DNA of 18,980 nucleotides from DATGKR01 sp035294565 (lineage in GTDB: Bacteria > Actinomycetota > Acidimicrobiia > Acidimicrobiales > Palsa-688): assembly GCA_035294565.1 (NCBI GenBank), contig DATGKR010000019.1, positions 1 to 18,980 of the forward strand, given 5' to 3'. The notes under the pieces were generated by a model. The model was given only the letters and a program-made list of their open reading frames with translations, had not been told where the DNA came from and searched no databases. This document shows positions 15,558-18,980 of the stretch, piece after piece. Position 1 is the first letter of the stretch. Each line of letters starts with the position of its first letter. A program made the translations under genes and the position numbers.

Positions 15558-17927
15558 CTAGCGCCGGCGGGGGTTGCGCCGCGGGGCACGCTCCGGACGG
15601 CCGCGCTCGGCACCCGACGGGGAAGGGCCGAGGTCGCCGAATGTGGCAGCCGCTTCGGCCTCCCAGCTGTCCTCGAAGGACACCTCGGCAGCCGCATCGG
15701 CACCTCCCGCCGCAGAGCTCCCGTTGCCCGTCGACTGGGCACCGGGGGTCTCGGACGCCTCGCCGGCAAGCGAGAGCGACACCTTCCCCTGCGGGTCGAT
15801 GTCCTCGACGCGCACCTCCAGCTCGTCGCCGAGGTCGACGACGTCCTCGACCTTCTCCACCCTCCGGCCGCGACCCAGCTTCGAAATGTGGAGCAGGCCG
15901 TCGCGTCCGGGGAGGATGTTGACGAACGCCCCGAACTTGGTGATGTTGACGACCTTGCCGGTGTAAACGGCGCCGACCTCCGCCTTTGGCGGGTCGAGGA
16001 TCATCTCGATCCGGCGCCGGGCCTCCGCTACCGCCCCCCCGTCACGACCTCCGATGGTGACCGTGCCCACCACCCCGTCGTCGTCGACGGTGATGTCCGT
16101 GCCCGTTTCGAGCTGGAGGGCGTTGATCACCTTGCCCTTGGGGCCTATGACCTCGCCGATCTTCTCGATTGGGATCTCCAGGCTGACGATCTTCGGGGCG
16201 GTGTCGCGCACCTCGCCGCGAGGCTCGGCAATCGCCTCGGCCATGACCGCGAGGATCTTCGTTCGGGCTTCGTGGGCCTGGCGAAGTGCTGCGGCAAGCA
16301 CGTCGGCGGGGAGGCCGTCGATCTTGGTGTCGAGCTGCAGCGCCGTCACGAAGTCGGCGGTGCCCGCTACCTTGAAGTCCATGTCGCCGAAGGCGTCCTC
16401 CGCGCCGAGGATGTCGGTCAGGGTGATGTACTGCTCGCCAACCTTGACCAGGCCCATGGCTATTCCTGCCACCGGTGCCTTGATCGGCACCCCGGCGTCC
16501 ATGAGCGACAGTGTCGACGCGCAGACCGATGCCATCGACGTCGAGCCGTTGGACGAGAGCACCTCCGAAACGAGACGCAGGGCGTAAGGGAACTCCTCGA
16601 CGGGCGGCACCACCGGCAGCAAGGCCCTCTCCGCCAGCAGGCCGTGACCGATCTCGCGGCGCTTGGGGCTGCCGACTCGGCCGGTTTCGCCGTTGGCGAA
16701 GGGCGGCATGTTGTAGTGGTGCATGTAGCGCTTCTTCTCGTCGACGCCGATGGTGTCGAGGAGCTGGTCCATGCGCGGCATCCCGAGGGTGGCGACGTTC
16801 AGCACCTGCGTTTCGCCGCGCTGGAAGAGCCCGCTGCCATGGGCGGTCGGCACGATGCCCACCGCTGCGTACAGGGGTCGGATGTCCGACGGGCTCCGCC
16901 CGTCGATCCGCACCCCCGACGACGCGATGCGCTGGCGGACGATCTTCTTGGTCAACGAACGGACGGCCGCTTTGATCTCGGCCTCCCGACCCGGGAACTC
17001 TTCGCCGAGCTCGGCAACGATGGAGGCCGACACCTCATCGGTCGCGGCCTCCCGCTCAGCCTTGGCGGTGATCGTCGTCACCTTGTCCACCCTGGCCGTG
17101 CCGACTTCGGCGACCCGGGCGGCGACGTCTTCGCCGTAATCGACCTGAGGGACGTAGGCGATAGGGGGTCGCGTGCCGGCCTCGGCAACCAACCGGCGCT
17201 GCAATTCGATGCTCTCGCGGATCCACGTCTTCGACGACTCGAGCCCGTCTGCGATCACCGCCTCTGTGACCTTCGGCGCGCCCGCCTGGTACATCCCCCA
17301 AGCAGTTTCGGTGCCTCCCGCCTCCACCATCATGATCGCCACGTCCCCGTCGGCGGCCTCCCGGCCGGCGACCACCAGCTCGAACGACGAGGCGTCACCC
17401 TCCTGGTAGGTCGGGTGGGGGATCCACTGACCCTCGGCGGTGTAGGCGATACGCACCGCCCCGATGGGGCCCTCGAAGGGTATCCCCGACAGCATCAGCG
17501 CGGCGCTCGCCGCGTTGATAGCCACGACGTCGTGCGGGTTCTCCTGGTCGGCACCGAGGACAGTGACGACCACCTGCGTCTCGTTGCGGTAGCCGTCGGC
17601 GAAGCTCGGCCGGAGCGGCCGGTCGATCAGGCGCGCGGTGAGGATGGCCGTGTCGGTTGGGCGCCCCTCACGGCGGAAGAACGACCCGGGGATCTTGCCG
17701 GCCGCGTACATTCGTTCCTCCACGTCGACCGTGAGGGGGAAGAAGTCGATTCCCTCGCGTACAGACGTTGCGGCGTTGGCAGTAGCGAGCACCAGCGTGT
17801 CGCCGATCCTGCCCACCACTGCGCCCTGCGACTGAGGGGCGAGCAGGCCGGTTTCGAAACTGAGGGTCTTGGAAGTGCCGGACACTTGCGCCGACACCAC
17901 AACGGGTGTTACTGGGTTCTGGGCCAT
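15558..17927 (-). CDS. pnp: Polyribonucleotide nucleotidyltransferase (PNPase)
   Basis: The 789-residue phosphorolytic 3'-to-5' exoribonuclease also makes RNA tails. It shows two RNase PH-like domains: the first opens with the FETGLLAPQSQGAVVG stretch and contains FFRREGRPTD, and the second contains the catalytic DILGAEDAFGDMDFKVAGT near residue 505. A KH domain follows (about 580-630, with IGEVIGPKGKVINALQ), then an S1 domain (about 651-722, with GKVVNITKFGAFVNI). The last 65 residues or so form a low-complexity tail, Ala/Ser/Glu-rich and ending in a basic RRNPRRR. This makes the protein longer than the usual 700-750. ATG 17927 has AAAGGAG four bases upstream. It follows rpsO, the classic rpsO-pnp pair. 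Confidence 0.98.
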   Translation of the reverse strand: MAQNPVTPVVVSAQVSGTSKTLSFETGLLAPQSQGAVVGRIGDTLVLATANAATSVREGIDFFPLTVDVEERMYAAGKIPGSFFRREGRPTDTAILTARLIDRPLRPSFADGYRNETQVVVTVLGADQENPHDVVAINAASAALMLSGIPFEGPIGAVRIAYTAEGQWIPHPTYQEGDASSFELVVAGREAADGDVAIMMVEAGGTETAWGMYQAGAPKVTEAVIADGLESSKTWIRESIELQRRLVAEAGTRPPIAYVPQVDYGEDVAARVAEVGTARVDKVTTITAKAEREAATDEVSASIVAELGEEFPGREAEIKAAVRSLTKKIVRQRIASSGVRIDGRSPSDIRPLYAAVGIVPTAHGSGLFQRGETQVLNVATLGMPRMDQLLDTIGVDEKKRYMHHYNMPPFANGETGRVGSPKRREIGHGLLAERALLPVVPPVEEFPYALRLVSEVLSSNGSTSMASVCASTLSLMDAGVPIKAPVAGIAMGLVKVGEQYITLTDILGAEDAFGDMDFKVAGTADFVTALQLDTKIDGLPADVLAAALRQAHEARTKILAVMAEAIAEPRGEVRDTAPKIVSLEIPIEKIGEVIGPKGKVINALQLETGTDITVDDDGVVGTVTIGGRDGGAVAEARRRIEMILDPPKAEVGAVYTGKVVNITKFGAFVNILPGRDGLLHISKLGRGRRVEKVEDVVDLGDELEVRVEDIDPQGKVSLSLAGEASETPGAQSTGNGSSAAGGADAAAEVSFEDSWEAEAAATFGDLGPSPSGAERGRPERAPRRNPRRR

Positions 17928-17962
17928 GAGGCTCCTTTCGTCTGCCCTCTGCGGGCGTTCCT

Positions 17963-17999
17963 CTGGCGCCCGCTGTGCGGGCGGCTCGGGCGGCGCCAG
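17963..17999 (-). promoter_or_regulatory. Hairpin region in the pnp leader
   Basis: An 8-bp inverted repeat, CTGGCGCC at 17963-17970 and GGCGCCAG at 17992-17999, encloses a second overlapping one, CGCCCGC at 17967-17973 with GCGGGCG at 17977-17983 and a 3-base loop. The two are mutually exclusive in part, so the leader RNA has alternative folds. It lies 36-72 bases upstream of the pnp start codon. In other bacteria pnp leaders form a duplex cut by RNase III and then used by PNPase to control itself; the same role here is inferred. Confidence 0.5.
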
Positions 18000-18019
18000 G
18001 CCAGTTCCCAGTAGACGAA

Positions 18020-18046
18020 CTCCCCGGCGGAGCTGACTCCGGGGAG
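18020..18046 (-). promoter_or_regulatory. Perfect 8-bp hairpin between rpsO and pnp
   Basis: CTCCCCGG at 18020-18027 pairs with CCGGGGAG at 18039-18046 across an 11-base loop. On the transcript there is no U-run after it, so it is not a standard rho-independent terminator. A 3'-end-protecting or RNase-processing role for the rpsO message is more likely. Confidence 0.5.
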
Positions 18047-18071
18047 ATCCTCGACTGGCAGCTGACCTTCC

Positions 18072-18102
18072 TCGCCGCTCACGTACAGGTGATCAGCGGC
18101 GA
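18072..18102 (-). promoter_or_regulatory. Hairpin overlapping the rpsO stop codon
   Basis: TCGCCGCT at 18072-18079 pairs with AGCGGCGA at 18095-18102. Inside it CAC at 18080-18082 can pair with GTG at 18089-18091, leaving a 6-base loop and a 3-base bulge. The rpsO TGA (18093-18095 on the minus strand) sits within this structure, so ribosomes finishing rpsO would disrupt it. No U-run follows. It may mark the rpsO 3' end. Confidence 0.5.
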
Positions 18103-18350
18103 AGGCCGAGCCGGGCGATGAGATCCCGGTAGCGCTCCACGTCGTTCGCCCGGACGTAGTCCAAGAGACGACGGCGGCGGCCGATGAGCTTCATCAGGCC
18201 CCGCCGCGTATGGTGGTCCCCCTTGTGCACCTTCAGGTGCTCGGTGAGATGAGCGATACGCTCGCTCAGGATGGCGACCTGGACCTCCGGTGAGCCCGTG
18301 TCGGTCTCATGGGTCCGGTACGCCGCGATGGTTGCGGCTTTATCTGGCAT
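18093..18350 (-). CDS. rpsO: 30S ribosomal protein S15
   Basis: The 85-residue protein binds 16S rRNA early in small-subunit assembly. The sequence carries the family core THETDTGSPEVQVAILSERI, LTEHLKVHKGDHHTRRGL, and the C-terminal RRRRLLDYVRANDVERY. It is about four residues shorter at the N-terminus than the common 89-residue form, with ATG 18350 leading straight into DKAATIAAYRTHE; no alternative in-frame start was seen just upstream. An AAGGGA lies eleven bases before the ATG, a weak ribosome site, which fits control through leader structure. It is the first gene of the minus-strand cluster and faces away from arfB. Confidence 0.97.
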   Translation of the reverse strand: MPDKAATIAAYRTHETDTGSPEVQVAILSERIAHLTEHLKVHKGDHHTRRGLMKLIGRRRRLLDYVRANDVERYRDLIARLGLRR

Positions 18351-18383
18351 TGACGCGTTGGTCCCTTGGCATCTTCTCTACCT

Positions 18384-18422
18384 GCCCGGAGCCTCTGCCT
18401 CCGGGCGCGGCCGTCCGGCCGC
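18384..18422 (-). promoter_or_regulatory. Candidate S15 autoregulatory leader (two adjacent hairpins)
   Basis: Two perfect inverted repeats sit back to back in the rpsO 5' leader. GCCCGGAG at 18384-18391 pairs with CTCCGGGC at 18399-18406 across seven bases. GCGGCC at 18407-18412 pairs with GGCCGC at 18417-18422 across four bases. On the transcript the shorter hairpin comes first. S15 represses its own message through leader RNAs of different shapes in several phyla. A structured leader in this position suggests the same, but the S15-binding features (G-U/G-C pair, three-way junction) are not proven here. Confidence 0.45.
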
Positions 18423-18432
18423 ACGTAGCCAC

Positions 18433-18438
18433 ATGCTA
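18433..18438 (-). promoter_or_regulatory. Possible -10 box for rpsO
   Basis: The minus strand reads TAGCAT here, a fair -10 hexamer. The transcript would start near 18426, just before the two leader hairpins, giving a leader of about 76 bases. The hexamer about 17 bases upstream (GGCACA) is a poor -35 match, so this is weakly supported. Confidence 0.3.
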
Positions 18439-18514
18439 GCGCAGGGCCGCCGGCCTGTGCCTTCCGGGGTGAGGCGGGTAGGCGTCGAGTGCGCCGGGCG
18501 CCCGCGCCGCGGCC

Positions 18515-18980
18515 GTGGCTGAGGGCCCGGACGGGGGCGGGGCCGTGGTTGACGGTCCTGGTGGTGCCGGCGGAGCGGCTTTCGTCGAGCCGGTCAGCGG
18601 TGTGCGCATACCGCTCGGGGAGATCGAGTGGCGCTTCTCCACTGCCGGTGGGCCCGGCGGTCAACATGCCAACACGTCCAACACACGCGCCGAGGCGCTG
18701 TTCGACGTCGCGGCGTCGCCCTCCCTGCCGGAGTGGGCCCGCCAGCGCCTGCTCGAGCGCCGCGGCCCTGTCATCACTGCTTCCGCCGGCGACACCCGAT
18801 CACAATTTCGCAACCGGGACCTCGCGATCGAGCGACTCTCACGGCGGCTGGCCGCCGCCCTGGAAGAGCGGATGCCGCGCCGGCCTACCCGCCCCCCGGC
18901 GGCCTCGCAACGCCGCCGCTTGGACCAGAAGCGGCGCAGGGGAAGGCTGAAGGCTGAGCGGAGGGGCAAGGTCGAGGAGG
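18515..18980 (+). CDS. arfB: ArfB/ICT1-type peptidyl-tRNA hydrolase (ribosome rescue), 3' end cut off
   Basis: The frame encodes a release-factor-like hydrolase that frees stalled ribosomes lacking a stop codon. The core VRIPLGEIEWRFSTAGGPGGQ carries the catalytic GGQ, encoded at 18656-18664, followed by HANTSNTR where most relatives have HVNT. The domain continues to ITASAGDTRSQFRNRDLAIERL. The tail is Lys/Arg-rich (RRRLDQKRRRGRLKAERRG), as needed to enter the empty mRNA channel. It runs off the window at 18980 with probably only a few residues missing. The start is uncertain: GTG 18515 gives a Gly/Ala-rich lead of 29 residues, GTG 18545 is possible, and GTG 18602 would place GGQ at 19-21, a little earlier than usual. 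No good Shine-Dalgarno separates them. It is divergent from rpsO. Full-length RF1/RF2 is excluded because no anticodon-like domain precedes GGQ. Confidence 0.85.
   Translation, partial: MAEGPDGGGAVVDGPGGAGGAAFVEPVSGVRIPLGEIEWRFSTAGGPGGQHANTSNTRAEALFDVAASPSLPEWARQRLLERRGPVITASAGDTRSQFRNRDLAIERLSRRLAAALEERMPRRPTRPPAASQRRRLDQKRRRGRLKAERRGKVEE

Noticed and set aside
15324..18014. An 896-codon plus-strand open frame opposite pnp and the M16 peptidase gene
   Set aside because: It is antisense to a clear PNPase and has no domain or plausible start context. It is a composition artefact.
18020..18046. Rho-independent terminator between rpsO and pnp
   Set aside because: The stem is perfect but no T-run follows on the minus strand, so termination by this mechanism is not supported.

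Overview
The window is chromosomal DNA from a very GC-rich bacterium. The gene order rpsO-pnp-M16 peptidase-dapB-dapA-rnj-ftsK-(thrB)-DUF5679-rimO-pgsA-cinA-thpR is the conserved housekeeping cluster of Actinomycetota. The mix (thpR after cinA, a DUF5679 mini-protein before rimO, frequent GTG starts) suggests a deep actinobacterial lineage such as Acidimicrobiia. That placement is inferred from gene order and composition, not from a database search.

Layout. Positions 3-1133 (+) hold the 3' part of a gene for a secreted or anchored Asp-box (BNR/Ycf48-like) repeat protein. It converges on the long minus-strand cluster, which fills 1156-18350 and is read right to left. The cluster begins with rpsO (ribosomal protein S15), then pnp (PNPase), an M16 zinc peptidase, dapB and dapA (lysine/diaminopimelate synthesis), rnj (RNase J), ftsK (chromosome translocase), thrB (homoserine kinase), a 51-residue zinc-ribbon protein, rimO (S12 methylthiotransferase), pgsA (phosphatidylglycerophosphate synthase), cinA, thpR (2H phosphoesterase), and last an orphan xanthine-dehydrogenase/CoxL-like molybdopterin subunit. 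Gaps run from 0 to 58 bases, except rpsO/pnp (165), dapB/dapA (222) and dapA/rnj (120). From 18515 to the right edge a divergent plus-strand gene encodes an ArfB-type ribosome-rescue hydrolase.

How the genes work together. Four of the products act on RNA (PNPase, RNase J, RimO on the ribosome, ThpR on RNA ends), framed by S15 and ArfB. A second theme is the aspartate family of amino acids (dapA, dapB, thrB). A third is envelope and chromosome upkeep (ftsK, pgsA). The molybdenum enzyme subunit is the one clearly accessory member.

Non-coding structure. Two adjacent perfect hairpins lie in the rpsO leader, consistent with S15 autoregulation. Three hairpins lie between rpsO and pnp, consistent with processing and PNPase autocontrol. 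Two different pairs of direct repeats occupy the dapB/dapA gap (37 bp, one mismatch) and the dapA/rnj gap (28 bp, 39-bp period). No stretch longer than 300 bases lacks a gene. I found no tRNA, rRNA, insertion sequence, CRISPR array, phage gene or defence system, and nothing that I would call a new biological system. The most useful leads are the RNA structures, the repeats and the orphan CoxL-like gene.
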